Positions 33,214 through 48,200 of a stretch of DNA of 64,000 nt are shown here, piece after piece. A model generated the notes under the pieces. It made no database searches, was not told where the DNA came from, and worked only from the letters and a program-made list of their open reading frames with translations. Source of the DNA: Straminergon stramineum (taxonomy: Eukaryota; Streptophyta; Bryopsida; Hypnales; Calliergonaceae); NCBI GenBank assembly GCA_963920665.1, contig OY987267.1, positions 2,480,001-2,544,000 of the forward strand, given 5' to 3'. Position 1 is the stretch's first letter, and every line of letters starts with the position of its first letter. The translations under genes were made by a program, and so were the position numbers.

Positions 33214-36200
33214 TCAAGCTGCACCTCGAATTTCGTACTCTTGATCAAGCCCAACGTAACAGTCGGATACCAAATAGAGTCTAATAGGCTGCACAAACAG
33301 AGACACAATAAATATTGTCAACGAACACCGCATCATTAGAATTCAGAAGAGAACACTAAACCTCAAAACTCAAAATCGTTAGAGCAATTAGTTGTAATAA
33401 TAATCCCAAACCTTGCAAATACACGTGAAAGGGCAGGATATCAAATTCAATCTAATGAGTTACAAAGCAGAGCCCTACTAATGCAATGGAAGTTGACTTC
33501 AACATATCGAACATCCAGAGATCTCTCTAGAAAATCAATCGGATCAAAAAACATATACATAAGTCCAGGCGAAGATTTCACCTCTGATTCAGGTTTCAAA
33601 TGCTTTGGTAGAACCAACTTGGCATTCAGGTGCTCCAAAAAGGTGACTCGTTTTAGGGCAAAGACCTCACGCGTCTTCGGATTCCCAGCTACCAGCCACC
33701 AGCCTTCGTCTTTGACCTACAGTATCAGAATACTCCTGAGTCTTTTCGTTTTGAATGCTTTGGTCATCTAATTGTAATCTGTGCTTCCTCAAGATACCAG
33801 CGTAGCAGTACAACTAAGATTGCTTTGTGCCAAGTCACAACAAAACAAAACAGCGAACTACTAGACTGGGAGTAACTTAAGGAAATATTCACGCTTGGTG
33901 TTGGGTAGTGATAGAAAAAGTGTATCCAGTCTGAAGGAGTACCTAAATTCATTTCTAAGACCCTTGCCAACACCACTCTCAACACCATTGAGAACATACC
34001 TCGAGAAAAGTAATAGAGCAATAGCTAGTACACTAAATACTCCATGTAATGTAGGTGTTCAATTTGCAGCTTCCAAGGTGGTCAATAGCGCTACGATATA
34101 TTAGAAAACATATAAATACTGCTGCCTCTCGGAATTACTGTGGTCCACAGCATATGGTGTCCTAAGTATAGCTCTCTTTCTTCCCAGACGTGCAGAGCAA
34201 GAGAACTTAAGTAAAGGGACCGAACCTTTGGAAAGTAAGGCACATAAGCCCGGAAATTTGGCATCCGTTTCAAGACGCGTCGGAAGAGCTCAACTCGCAG
34301 TACCCACTCCCGGTTCTTCTCTTCCCTGCTTGGCTCCAGCCTCCATCTTACTTCCACACGAGGCAACCTCATCCATACCTGTTACAGTCATTTATTTGTA
34401 AGTCAATCAACTACTCACATGGGTCTAAGGTCTTTACCAAAAGAGAATCTTTCAAGGCATTGTTCACAACATATTTTAATACGTTCATTAAATAAATAAC
34501 TCAATTTTACAGAATTTGAAAACTGGTAAGAACATCCTCATGCATTTAATCAAGCACAAGAATAAGGAGACACATAAATTTTACATCATCAGACTCACAT
34601 AAGTTAATCAACAGAAGTTGATGTCCTGAAGAATTCATTACGCTTCAACTCTTCAATGCTTTTCATTACCTGAATCTCTCAACCTGATTAACTATGAACT
34701 TTTTGATGATAAAGATGTGCAACTGAGCGCCCATGTAGAAAAAGCAATCCATTCTGTTCTCAAAGGAACTGATGCAGTCTAAAATCTTCCCAGACAGGCT
34801 CAGCCCTTTAGATATTTTTTACACACCTGCATAACTTCTGCAACTTGTGGGGGCCCGATAACAGTCCTTAGAGCCCCTCTCAAGTGATCAGCTGAGCTTG
34901 AGAGCAAGTCGTGTCCAGTAACTAAGCCACGTTCTTTTAGAACAGACAGTACGTCAGCGTTAACGTGTGGCAACATGTTCAGCGCCAACCGCTCATCCTT
35001 TTCCCACCAGCGGCCCTGTACAAATGAACGAAGCATCAACTCCAAAGATCAATCCAGGTTACAGTGTCTCGCACAATTATGATCTCGATAACAAACAACA
35101 TCAAGCCTTCAGGTAAGGTCGAGACATGACGGTGAGGGCGTTTGGTAATCTGTCACTAAAGACAACCCAAGAAATGACAGCATTCTCAGTTTAGTTCAAC
35201 CGATAAAAGCCCATAAACATCTGCAACCATTCTCACTCATGTCACAGGATCCGAGAGTAACCTGCATGATCATCTGAAGGAGATGCATGGTCGAGAGAAC
35301 GGTTTCGAGCCAGCCGCCATTGGCTGCGACGTCTACCATGGCTTGCAGGACACGTATGCTTTGGTCTAGCACTGACTTGGTATCAGTAATGTAGTCGCTT
35401 ACAGGTAAGTCAATCCTTGAGAAGTGAGCCTGCTCATTCCAATACCCAAAGGACCAATAAGATAGCAGATGCAGTTGGTAAAATATAGAAGACCTAAACA
35501 CTGCATGCTCACAACAAGCTTCCATTGAGCACGTTATAAAAACTACAAGAGCTAGATTGGATTTGGACTCGGCATGTACCTGCAGAAGCAGATTGGTTTT
35601 CACGTGTGGGTCGTCAAGGGCACGCATGTCGACTGGCCAGCGTACTTCTTTGGCTAAACCCTCATTGAGTTTTTCCTGAACAGTCGTGCTTCATAACGTT
35701 AGTAACTACGAGCAGAATGACAGTCTGCAACTCGAAATGACTAGCTAAGTGACATCAAAGAGCTACAGCATCATGACATGTCCAAATTCAACATGGATAA
35801 ATTAAGTGAGAACCAGGAGCAAAATCTGACCTCATTGTGCCGAACTGGTAACTCATCAAACTCCGCGGCCCCACTTAGAACACGAAGAAGAGCCTGCCAT
35901 GTCATAAACAGACATTTAGTTTTAAATGCATACTATAAACCCAAATAGCGCTTTTCAAACATGGACAGGTTTACCCCATGTGTGCAGCAACTATTGAACT
36001 CAATTAAAGTTCGAATCAGTGAGCCTTACCGGTCAGACTCAAAATGCCAGGAAACAAGTCTCTCAATAGAAGACCGATTTCACCTAGCAAAGAGACAATG
36101 AATTCAAACCATGTATGAAGTACTGGCAACCCGAGCTATCCTTCAAGACAACCCTTACCTCAAGAGAGGTTTCCGCACGTATATTGGCACTGAATAGGGA

Positions 36201-39200
36201 GACAGTTGTGTAGTGCAAGTAATACTGTGATGCAACAGCGCCCATCACCAGTGACTCAACGGTGTTATCTTCGTTCACTCTCAAACAACCTCCATCTTCA
36301 AGAGCTTGCAAAGTGTCATTCACAAGACTGTTCAACAAACAATGCATCCCCAAACTAGCATCAGTCAGAGATTAAAAGACTACTATAAGATAACATCCCC
36401 GTAACCAAAGGTAAGATGAGCTGGACTAGGATTTTTAGCGAGTTTCAAAGCTGAAATAGCATTTGATTTTCTGTCAACTATGCTTTTCTTTCCTTTCAGT
36501 TCATGTAAACAGAGACCGAGTCCAATTTCATGAAGCAGAAAATGCCCAAAAGAGAATCAGGTAAAGTACTTTGATAGGAATGCATTGATTGAAGCGCTGC
36601 TGGTGTCCTCAAGATCATAAAAACTTGGGTTCATGACCTGAAATTCATCAAAACACCAGGTACTTATACATAAATAAAAACTAATGAAATTAGAGCAAGT
36701 AAGTTGATTCTCATTCATAAGACATTCGTAACTAAGACCCAGTTTGAGCCACTCACGCGTTCAATGTGAATATGATGAATACATCAACAAAAGCCATAGA
36801 TAGCTCCAATAACTGAAGCGACAAATGCAAACAGTCAACTACGAGTTAAGCTTAATGTTCAATAGAATGGTAGATCAACTCACCAAGCGACGAAAAAGGT
36901 ATGTCCAGGTCAAATAATCGATGGCGTCTTGCTTGCTTGATATTGTGCCAGCCACCACCTCAGCATTAAAATGGTCATGAAGATGCTGCGAAAGCATGCT
37001 TTCCACCGGAAAAGGCTCATACAGAAACTGTGCAGGTATAACAACGTTAGTATAGCAATCACAGCCACTTGAACCAGCAGCTTGACTAAACGAATCTTTC
37101 AGCTATGCTCGCCACATGACCATACACATAGAGGTCGTACCTTTTTGTAGAAGCTCTTCTTGGGATCATGAACTAAAATTACCGCTTTCCCATGCTGGTC
37201 ATATTGAGGTCGACCAGCACGTCCCATCATCTGTAGAACATCTGTAATAGGGAAGTCTACATAGCGTTTGGTCTTGCCATCAAAGAACTCAGTGCCCTGT
37301 CAAAACCCATAATGCGATTCTCAATACATGGATATGAAGGATATTCATCCAAATGAGGTGCTCTAATTCGACATAGCATTTGGGTTGCTCATTGCCGGAG
37401 ATTAAAACATAAGCGGATCTTAGATGGCATTAGAAGGGAACATTCCAGGACTTATGTGCAACATGATTAATATTATTAATTAGCAGATCAATGTGTGCAA
37501 AGGTTGCACCTTTATAACAACAAGATGAGCTGGAAGATTAACGCCCCAGGCAAGTGTGCTTGTACAAACTAATATCTGCACCACCAAGGAAACAAATGAT
37601 GAGCGAGTAAAACCAGAGATCATGAACGCATTCGTGGCTATTCATGACAGGAAGGAAGTCCAGACCAAATCTACAAGTCATGATCTCAGAGTTTTGGTAA
37701 TCTTCAAAAGTTTGGTTAAAAAAAATAATGCAAGCAAGCAATGTATAGCCGGACTACATCTAATGCCCCCAAAGTAATCCATTCTTACTGCAATTTCTAG
37801 GTCCATAACAACATACAGATGGTGTTTTAACAGAACAGGAGGAAAAGCACATTGTTTGTTAAACATAGTCCTTCCAGGATCACATTCGTGAGAGTGGCAA
37901 CAAGAGGTTCAGTCCGGATAAAAGCATTTAAAGGGAAAAAAAACCTGAATTTTGGTGTTGGTAAATAACTCCTCAACAAGAGACCGATCACGGTCGTTCA
38001 AACCAGCATGATGCAATCCAATACCAAATTGCAGAGTGTGCCTCAGATTTTCATCCATTACTTGTGACACAACCATGGCCATCTCAGCCTCTGTCATATT
38101 TAAGAACTGTTGTGGTCGTTCATCAGCTGAGGCATACTGCATTTCAGATCACGTAATGAGTTAAGTTTGAGTTATATCAAGCGTTTGACACTTAATATGA
38201 CGCTTGAGAATAAAGACACGCTGAATACTCACGTTTGGATAGAATGCGCAAAGTGAACTTGCATGTTAGAAAAAAGAAAAAACTTCGAATATTAAACTAG
38301 GAGGAAGTAGACCAAACTTTGGATCGTGATATTTTCAATTTGAGGAGCCCCTTCAAGAAACTTACCTGAATCAGATCCAGTGCTGTCAAACGTGTTTGAC
38401 GTCGAGATGACACAAATACGAGAACAGGCTTGAAAGGAGAATGTGTTGTTATGGCTGCGTACGTTGGCTTGTTCATGCTGTTCATTCTTGGGCAATAGAA
38501 CTTACCAGGGTAACCCTGTCCAAGAACACCACTTAATCAACCCAAGAGCAGAATGTGGACATGTCCAAATTTTATCAAAAACCTGATAGTATATCTGTCA
38601 CAGCCACAGATACTTAGGGAAATCACAGACCGCGTTCACATGTAAGGACCCCACTAATGACTCAGCTAAGACTCTGAAGAATTCACGAGATATACGATAA
38701 ACCCATTGGAAACCCGAGCAATCAAATGAGAAAAAAAATCACTGGATAAAATAAAAAGCTCAAGAGTGGGATGTTTAAGGGGTTGAGGGAACCAGCGGTT
38801 CCATATCGTATGAATGCTTCCGATGCAAAGAACACGATACTGGTGCCATGATGAAGAAGTTGACAGTAAAAGAGAAAGAAGTTCGCATATAAGTCAATTG
38901 GATCAACCACATAAAAAAATTGAAGTAGAAAAAGACGTGGACACATCATATCAACCAACGGTTATCATCAAATACCTGAATATGCACTTCAAGTGGTACA
39001 GGACGAACGCTGGGCTTAAAATTATACAGCCCTATTTCCTCGATTCCTAGCCAGTTTGCCAAGTCTCTGTAAAACACAAAGAACACTTTATGTAAAGAAA
39101 TTTGAATAATTATTTTGGTGTTTCAACTGGGACCTTGAGCAACCTCATTGCAACAATATTATCATCTAACGGGAACAGGATTTACCGAGCATTAGCAAGA

Positions 39201-42200
39201 GCTGTAGATAATCCGATGAAGCGAACAGGAGCTCCTGTCTGAGAAGATATGTATCTCATTCGCGAAACAATAACCTACCGATAGGATATCATACCAAAGA
39301 AAAGTGAGTCTTTGAGAATCATATCTAGCCTGAAGAGAGACAACAAGAAAGAATGTATCCATATCCATATACCCATAGATATTCGTACAATTAGCATCAC
39401 TTGACTAACAAATATATTCCATCAAACTCTAATAGCAAGCTTACCTCTAGAATGGGTCCACGATCAGCTCCAAGAAGATGAATCTCGTCTATCACCATTA
39501 GTCCTACCTGATTTCATGACGATGGTAATAAACATTAGCCAAGGAAAGTGTTTCATCAGACAAAGTGCTGAAACGGAATGATGATTAAAAGTATGTAAGC
39601 CGACACTAAATCAGACGAGGTTTCTGCTTCAACATCACTCGAACATACCTTTGTAACATAACTACGATTATGCCAATTTCGACTGATGCCATCCCACTTC
39701 TCAGGTGTTGAGATGATGATATCAGCTGAGAGCAGGGCCCTCATATCAGGTGTGAAGTCTCCTGTCAACTCCACCTGTAGAGCAAAGAAGTGTTAAAAAT
39801 TCATCTAGTCCTCAGGTTGTGAGGTATAGTTCTGTCCATCAAATCATTGAACGTTTTGAGTTTTTTAAATGAATAATTCTTGAACAAATTCCGATCCATA
39901 AATCAGGGTGATCATTGATAGTTAGCAGAATTTCCAAAAATCCTCACGATTGTGAATTAGCTCCTATGTCATTAAATTTCAGGTTCTCAAAGAATGTCTC
40001 GATGTGGGCCTAACGTCAGTTTATCCTGCAATCAATATTACTAACCAACTTCTTGTTAAGCGAGCGCGCGAGGCCTTTTCCCCAGCCCTCCATCCTCTCC
40101 CTCACAAGTGCCTTAAGCGGAGCAATGTAGATAACCTGCCATAACACAGAAACACGTCTCAAAGTCTGAAAAGAAAGCATAAGAACTTAGCGACTTCACC
40201 ATTAGTTTGACGGAAGAGTTAGGGCGGGAAATCTGAGGTACATAAACATCAGCAGTTTACTCTCACGAACTGCATAAACAAAATCTTGTCAGCAATTTAG
40301 CTAAGGCACAATCCTAGGACTTTAAAAGAAGAAGGAAAATGTAAGCAGCATAGCAATTGAACTAAAGAAAACTCTGTTCATATTATGGCACCTTCATATC
40401 AGGTTGCGTATTGAAAAGTCGCATAATGGCTAACTCCGCAGAGATAGTCTTTCCACTACCCGTCGGAGCTCCCAGAAGGACATTGTTATCCGTGTGGTAG
40501 AGTGTGTGAAAAGCCTGCACAAAACTTCTCACTTTTATCTTCAACAACACATAAAAATTAAGGTTATGAAAATCAGTTGGCACAATGATAGGGCCAATGA
40601 AGATTATCGTACTCATAGATTATTATCCATCAACAAAGATTGCTGTATTTCTATGCCACTTCGTGATTTCTATGCATGAACAGTTGAAATTGAACAACCA
40701 GCAATAGCAATACTCAACATTAGTTGTGAGGACGGTATTGAAGATAATTATTTGTTTACCTAGAACTAAAAATTTCAGGTGCTTCTAAGATTATTTTTTA
40801 CAGTCAAAGCCTGTAGATGATAACAACGATCAACATTTTCTGGACGTTTGAAGTTAAGCAAGATTGAAACCTGAGTCTGAATGGGATTAAAATGGCTGAA
40901 GCTGTAAAGCTGCTCATAAGCTTTATTGCCAAGTGCCGCAAGAGGAAGAGGCCTTAAATCCAGCAACTCCGTATGTGGTGGGTGTTGCTGTTCAGTCATC
41001 CCAAACAACAAATACTGAACTTCAGAACTACAAGAAGCTTTACTATCACAAAAGTAGAAAACATAAAAGCGATGAATCAAAATCACTCCAACTCAATCAC
41101 AAGGTTGGACTCCATGCAATTGATCAACCCGCTGCTTCAGCGACGGAACACTCACAAAGACGTTACCTCGGGTAGAATGAGATGCTGAAAAGAGACTGTA
41201 AGAAGAGCCTCAGCTTGAATCCACGTATCAGAAACTGCTCGAATGTAATACTGGCTCGGCAGAGGTTCAAATATAGGAATTGTGAAAGTGAGAATCTGTC
41301 GTCCCTCACTGAGCATCTTTTTGTTCATGATGAAGAGCTCTGAATGATAAATATGCTCATTCTCAGAATCCTGTTTGATATCCACCACCTCAGCTCGTCA
41401 GGACACTCTATTGTCAACGAGATTATAAAAAGACGAAGAAGTGTAAAAAAATCTTGGATGCACAGAAGAGATTGGTTAAAGAAGAATAACTTACTGACCT
41501 CAACCCATATCCACCAACGTTGAGAGGAACCATGGATTTTTTCTTTCCACACAAAATCCGGAGTGATAGTCAACGCAACCTGCATTAAAATTTCAATAGA
41601 AGGTTCAGTCGTTAATGAGAGACAAAAGTGTATTCAACTGACCAACTCTCACATTGCTTTAACGAGCCAGAAAATCCTACTCATGCGAAAAAAATAGTAC
41701 CTGCAATACAGTGCGCGTGATAGGGCTGATGTTGGCAGAAAGATGAACGCGTGGAAAATACTCCAAGCATTGCACAACAAGCTGCAATAAACAATTAAAG
41801 TATGAAAATCTCATGAAAATGAACCTCCAACGCACAGTGAAAAGTTGTTGCATAGAGAAACTTAAAAAGACCTTCTGGTTGAATATCCTAACTGGAGCGA
41901 AATTGTATGTGAAGTCGGCAGAAAAACAAACTTGAGATTCAGAGAAATGCTATTAAATGAAAGGTCACACTATGCACCTTCCCGCCATGTGGATGCCGGA
42001 TCAAAGCTCCAATTTCCTTCTCATCCATGTCATACAATCGCTCCATCGGTACATCTCTATCTTCAAGCTTGTGCAAAATCTGCGTGCAAACAACTTTAGC
42101 CACGAGTTTCTGTTCACCAAACCAGAAAACAATTTGGGCAGAAATTACAAAGTTCAGAATCAAAGCTTGAGAAGATCTTACATCTGGCGACAACATTGTA

Positions 42201-45200
42201 TCAAATTGGCGAAGAGGGTGCTGATGAGGCCAGAGCCGTCGATCAACTGCCTTACAATATTCTAAGAGAAGTGCTGCCATAGTCACCCAGCTTCGTCGTA
42301 AACAAATCTCAAATAGGGCTCGCATTATGCGACCTAAACTCGCATTGATATAGGAGCTGTCTGCCACTAGGGAAAATCCATCCAGAAACCCTCGAGACAG
42401 AAACACCTAGTACAAATTTAGAGTTAGAAATCATGTGTGGTTCTTTCTGACACGTGCAAACCCACAAACAGGAAAAACAAGAAAGCACATAGTATTGAGC
42501 TCAGAACTTAGGAAAAACCTGAATGAGGATGTTAATTTTCCCATATTTATCTTCAGGACCTCCTCTGACCTCAAAAGGGCAATAGCGCCTAACAAGCTGT
42601 GACAATTCCTGCTGCTCCTCTTCTCTTACCATGATATTCTCAAACTCAGACGAATGAGCAATCATGTGGATTAACTGCATCCATCAGGGAATTGTACGCT
42701 AAGACTCACAGTAAAATCTGAATAAGGTTTACAGTATCATACGGAAATTGTATATTAACTGCAATGTATCTGCAAACACACTAGTAGTTCACAAAAAAAT
42801 AACCTCACATTAGCATACCAATGATATGAAAGACGAAATTCATTACCTCAGCTTCATTCATGTGACGCTTTAGCATCTCATTGTATGTCTCCACACTGGT
42901 GTACTGTATGTAGAAGTGACTGGCAACTCGTCCAAGATCAGTAACGTACAAATTGCCACTTTTCTCATCAAACCGCATCATTTTTGCTTTGTCAAGTTCA
43001 CGTGCAGCATCTGTAATGAGCGCTTTGCGTTTGGCTGTAAGGCCTGGATCGATCACAGCCTGTAATATTAACAAAATTAGAAGCACACAGAAGAATTAAA
43101 CAGACACTATCAGATCTTGTCAGCGAACGTTTCAGGTTGATTATAATAATGTGATACTTATAAAAGAAGAAAGGAAGGAAAAGACTATGACAGGGTTAAA
43201 ATTACTGCCGGTGGTAAAGATGCGTACCTCTTCCCAGCTCATGCCATACACAAGGGGATTCTTTAGAATGCGAACAAATAGGTAAGTATAACCCAGCCAA
43301 GTAATGGCTTCCTTAACATTGGTCACAGTCCCTAATACAACTTCCGCATTCAAATTATCTTTCAGGGAAGTCACAAACTGCAAAAACCGTGCACCACCAT
43401 GTACTATATCAGAAGGATCACAACAACAAACAACTGGCAGCACGATCTACATCTTTAATGCACGACTTGTTGGCACCACTTCGCGGTTTTCAAAGTGAGC
43501 TGTTCTTAATACTTGCTTGAATTTTCAATTTTGTGGTGTACAAGAGATTGGACTTTGGCACAAAAAACTCTCAATAATAGGTCGAATGAATGGAGGACAT
43601 AATACTTCACATGATGAGAGTACAGAGATGCTCTATTGGTCAAACTCTAAAGTTTATTATCTTCTTATTGCTACGCAAAAATCGTCATTGCTAACTCATT
43701 AAAAATATTTAACGCTTCACCCAAAGCTATGAAACTCCAAGAAAGTCATAAACCGAAAAATAGTATCAAGCAACGAGAGAGAAGGACGTCAATAGGTACA
43801 AAAATTCATGATAATGTATAATACGTCATCCTCTTGAAATAAATTTGTACTTCATGAGGGACAAACCTGGCTCTCAATTGGCAACTGATGAGTAAGAAGT
43901 TGAAGGTAGTGCGAGAGTTTGTTGTGGGTTGTAATAATAATGCCTTCACCACTAGTATCAAATTGTGGTCGCCCTGCTCGTCCAAAGATCTATCACACAA
44001 TTGATAATCGATTCAGATCACACTGGGACACATACAAGTCAGAAACTCTCTAAGACTGCAAGAAGAGTACTCAATCCGAAATCAAGCATTGTGAACATAA
44101 TGCATATCAAACATGCTAAAAATCACAACAAATATGCAAATACAAGCATCGCTGAAGGTTGGATCATGAAACAAATCAGACAGCCTCGCCAAACAGTATA
44201 GTTAAAGCAAACACCCCAGGCACTTCCAAACAATGCCACCTTTTCCAAACATTAGTATGGGGAGGTGATCACCTGCATAACATCTAGCATACCAAGTTCA
44301 CGCCAACCACCAGCTTTTGGATCATACAGCTGGGTTCCCTGAAACATCAACAAAATTGCCACGTATAAGGAATGTGGTTCTTGTCGTGCGATTATCAATT
44401 AGAGGATTGTAATAGGGTGACGTAAGACTGACAGCTTATTCAGTTCCCCACACTTCATCAAGTGCTTCACAAGAAAAGTGGAGGAAATACTGACCTTTAT
44501 TACTACCATGTGCGCTGGAAGATTCACTCCCCATGCAAGCGTAGCTGTGCAAACCAACACCTGCCAAAGGAAATTTTTGGAACCTCAGATAAGTCAGTCA
44601 AATTAAAAAAGTGAGTTTGCCAGCAAACCTTTCAAGCAAATCCCATCGACACAACTCAATTTCCAACAGCCATTACTCCTGTAAAGGCACAAAAATAAGG
44701 TGAAAAGCACGTGCCCCTACTAGATTAGTTTAGCAGAACTTAGCACATAGTTTCAATTCACGATCAATTTACTAATACATAAAAATGACTCCTTCCTCCA
44801 CCCTCGCAGCATGTCCTTCAGGAGCTCTTAATTTTGCAGAAGTCTCAGAAGCAGTATCGAACAAACCAAAAAAGAGAAGAGAAAGGACAGGATGAGCTTC
44901 CAGAAGATTGCAGAAAAACACCTTAATTAATCCTTCTGAAAAGAGCCGTTCAGTAAGATTTCGATCCGACCTTAGCATCCCAGCATGATGAACGCCGAAA
45001 CCCGATTGAAAAAGCTCTCCTAGCTCCCGATTTCTTGACTTTGACACCTCTTTCTGTTCGACATCTCAAACAAACAGATTTAAACTCGAATTCAAAGAGC
45101 TTCACCCTCCAACCTCAATCCCGTAATAGACAACCAAACCACATAATTATTATTTCAGTCAAATTCCTATTATAACTATCACTCGGATTCAGAATGAATA

Positions 45201-48200
45201 AATCCTTGAGAAAAGGCTAAAGAGACTAAAAAATAGCAGTATAATAATGCACACTCCAGCAAATGCCCAAAACTGCGTACCTTCATCATCCCATACAGTG
45301 GAATCTCGGTGACGTCTGTAAACTGTCCCAATTGATCATTGCGTTGTGCTATTTCCACCTACGGTAGGTTTGAAGCAGCTTTAGAAACACAAACTGCAAC
45401 GTGTAACTCATATACAAACAATCATAGATTACCCCAGGCCCCAAGTATATCCGTGAGCCCACAAGAAGAGTTGATGTCCTAACTCTTCCATTTACAATGA
45501 TACAAGCACACTGAAGTGCGGTATCAACATCGCTTAATTTGAGAGCATTTAAGAATAAAGGCGTAGAATCAAGGTAGTATTACCAGATTGCGGGCTGATT
45601 TTACAGTGTCTTTTCTCGAATGAACAAAAACCATTGCTTGTTGCCCACGCTTGACAGCATCCAGTATCTGCAATTGATGTCGCGCATCAGAGTTATTTAC
45701 TTCCTACTTGTGCTTGCACCATCGTAAAGCACTAAATAACCTGTTGGAAGGTTCAGGCTACATTATACATACAATCAAGAATAGGCTCATGTTCCATGAG
45801 ATTTTTTAGAATACGGATGGTCAACATCGACTTCGAAGATTGATCGGCAATCAGAAGCCCAATGTTCCCCACAACTCTCTCTCTCTCAGCACGAGGGTGA
45901 AAAGCGCCTCTCAATCACGCAGACAAGCAAATTAGTTCATTTGGAAAGAGTCTTACAATGGGAGGAAAAAAAAAGAAAAACCCACGACCACCACCAGATA
46001 TAATTTTCAGTGACATCCTACCTTGCCATAGCAGACTTCATTCATGAGCTGATTGCGAAGGACAAAGTTCTGCTCTGTTATACCAATATATTGTTGAGAA
46101 AGCGGTACTGGTCGGTAGCTTGCATCAAAGTAGAATAGTCCTACTTCCGCATTAACCCGCAAAAATTGTGCTACCTGCAGGATTAAAACATAGGGACAAA
46201 ATAATCAGCAGAATATCAATGCAATCTGTAACCGTTCTGATGGGTTTCTCTAACTTGAATGTCTGTTGCCTAGTCACTAAATACAAACGCTACGAAACAA
46301 ACAAAGACCTGGTTTCAGAAGAAAGGAACAAATCAAGATATTGGAATAGCTCATGAAGAGCAATAAGTTAGAAATTACAATTACAATTCAAGGGACAGAA
46401 CACAAACAAGTTACTCACAAAAACTACCGTCTGTTAAATAGCAAGACTCGTGACATTCAAGCGCCTGACATCTCGAGATGAAAGTAAACACTCGATTAGT
46501 GCGGAAGCATCACACCTCCAAGTAATTGGGGAGAGTGGCAGAAAGGCCAACAATGCGAATCATGCTTTGTGTTGATTCCACCTGCAGAGTATTCAAGGAT
46601 GTAAATTTCAGCCCAGCAGCACAACATTGTGAGAATTTATATTTAGCTATTTTCCTTGCTAATTTAAACAGATCATAGTTACACGACTCGAAAGGACCTC
46701 ACAGTACTGCTGCTATACAAGTCACCCACGGCTGTTGTACATAAAAGATTGGCCACAAGTGAATAAATATTTAGTACCAACCATTACATGGGATGCTCAT
46801 ACAACATAGTTTGGTTCACATGGCTCAAGAGACGTTATGGCTCAAAATTAACGTCTTCATCCACGGGACGTCAAAACCTCAAACAGCAATTCGGCATTTG
46901 AAAACAAGGACTCCATCATTCAAACCGTACCTGCCGAAGAGTTCGAGCCACAAGCGTTTCAATTACAGGACCACGGTCATCATTAAGCAGATGGACCTCA
47001 TCAATAATCAGAAGCTTCACTAGTGTAGCCAGCGCCATGTCGCTGCTCTTACGGGTAATTACGTCCCACTTCTCAGGTGTTGTCACAATCATCTGTTAAA
47101 TACACCCAAGATAGCGTTACAATTCTGTAGGTCCATAAAATCTCAATAACTAAGTCTTCTGCAATCTTCAGAGAAAACAAGGAGCAAATGAAGCAATTCA
47201 GTATTGTCTTCTAAACCAACAAGATCCAAAGAACCCCAGCGACGTTCAAGTTACTCGAATTGAAAAACATGATCCAAGCTTGCAGATTATCACACCAGTA
47301 CACCAAAGAGATATCCTGAAACGAAACAAAAATGAAAATGGTCACAATAGAGGCCCTTTGCTTTACCTGAGTCTCTTCAAGCTCACGTTTGGTCAATTGC
47401 ATGTCCCCGGTTAGCTCTTTCACGACAACACCTAAGGATTCAAGCCTGCGACTGAATGCTTTTGTCATCTCAGCTGCAAGTGCCTGCACTCAACACAACG
47501 CCAACCGGACACATCAGATTGAACGTCGCAAGCAAGGCCGGATACACAAATTCAGTCCCAGATCGAACTCCAGACGTGAACAAAACCAATTATCTGCATC
47601 TCCGTTGATCATTAATGTAAAATTGAAGAACAAGAAGTACATGTGCGTCTGTACAACACCATTAGAGCATTAATTACCTTCATGGGAGCTACGTATACAA
47701 TCTTGAATTCATTCTTCTGCAGCACGCCATACTTCAGATTCTGTGCAATCTGCACACCGAGTTCCACAAAAGTTAGTCAAACACAAATATATATCATCAA
47801 AATAGACACAATAAGATACAACTTGAAGTGTCCAAACTTGGAAAAAGTTCAACTTGCTGAGGACACAGCTCTGACAATTCCAGCAGGCATACCTCATGCA
47901 GTACTGCGATCATAGCAATATTTGTTTTACCAGCGCCAGTTGGAGCACAGACCTGTTCAGACGAGCACATCAGACTATTTTTAAAAGACCCATGTGCGGT
48001 AGAGTCAGTCTTTCGTGCACGTGAGAACAGAGATCCGAAAAAGCCACAGTAATGCCTATTTAAGAAAAACAACCACGTGAAGGACAATGGCAAACTTCAC
48101 TTCAATGAGTCACTTCACTCGGTTCAAACAAATAAAGAAAAGTTCCAAATTCAATTACCGTATGTGGGGGTCAAGAGTACTCACAAGTAAGTTCTCATTA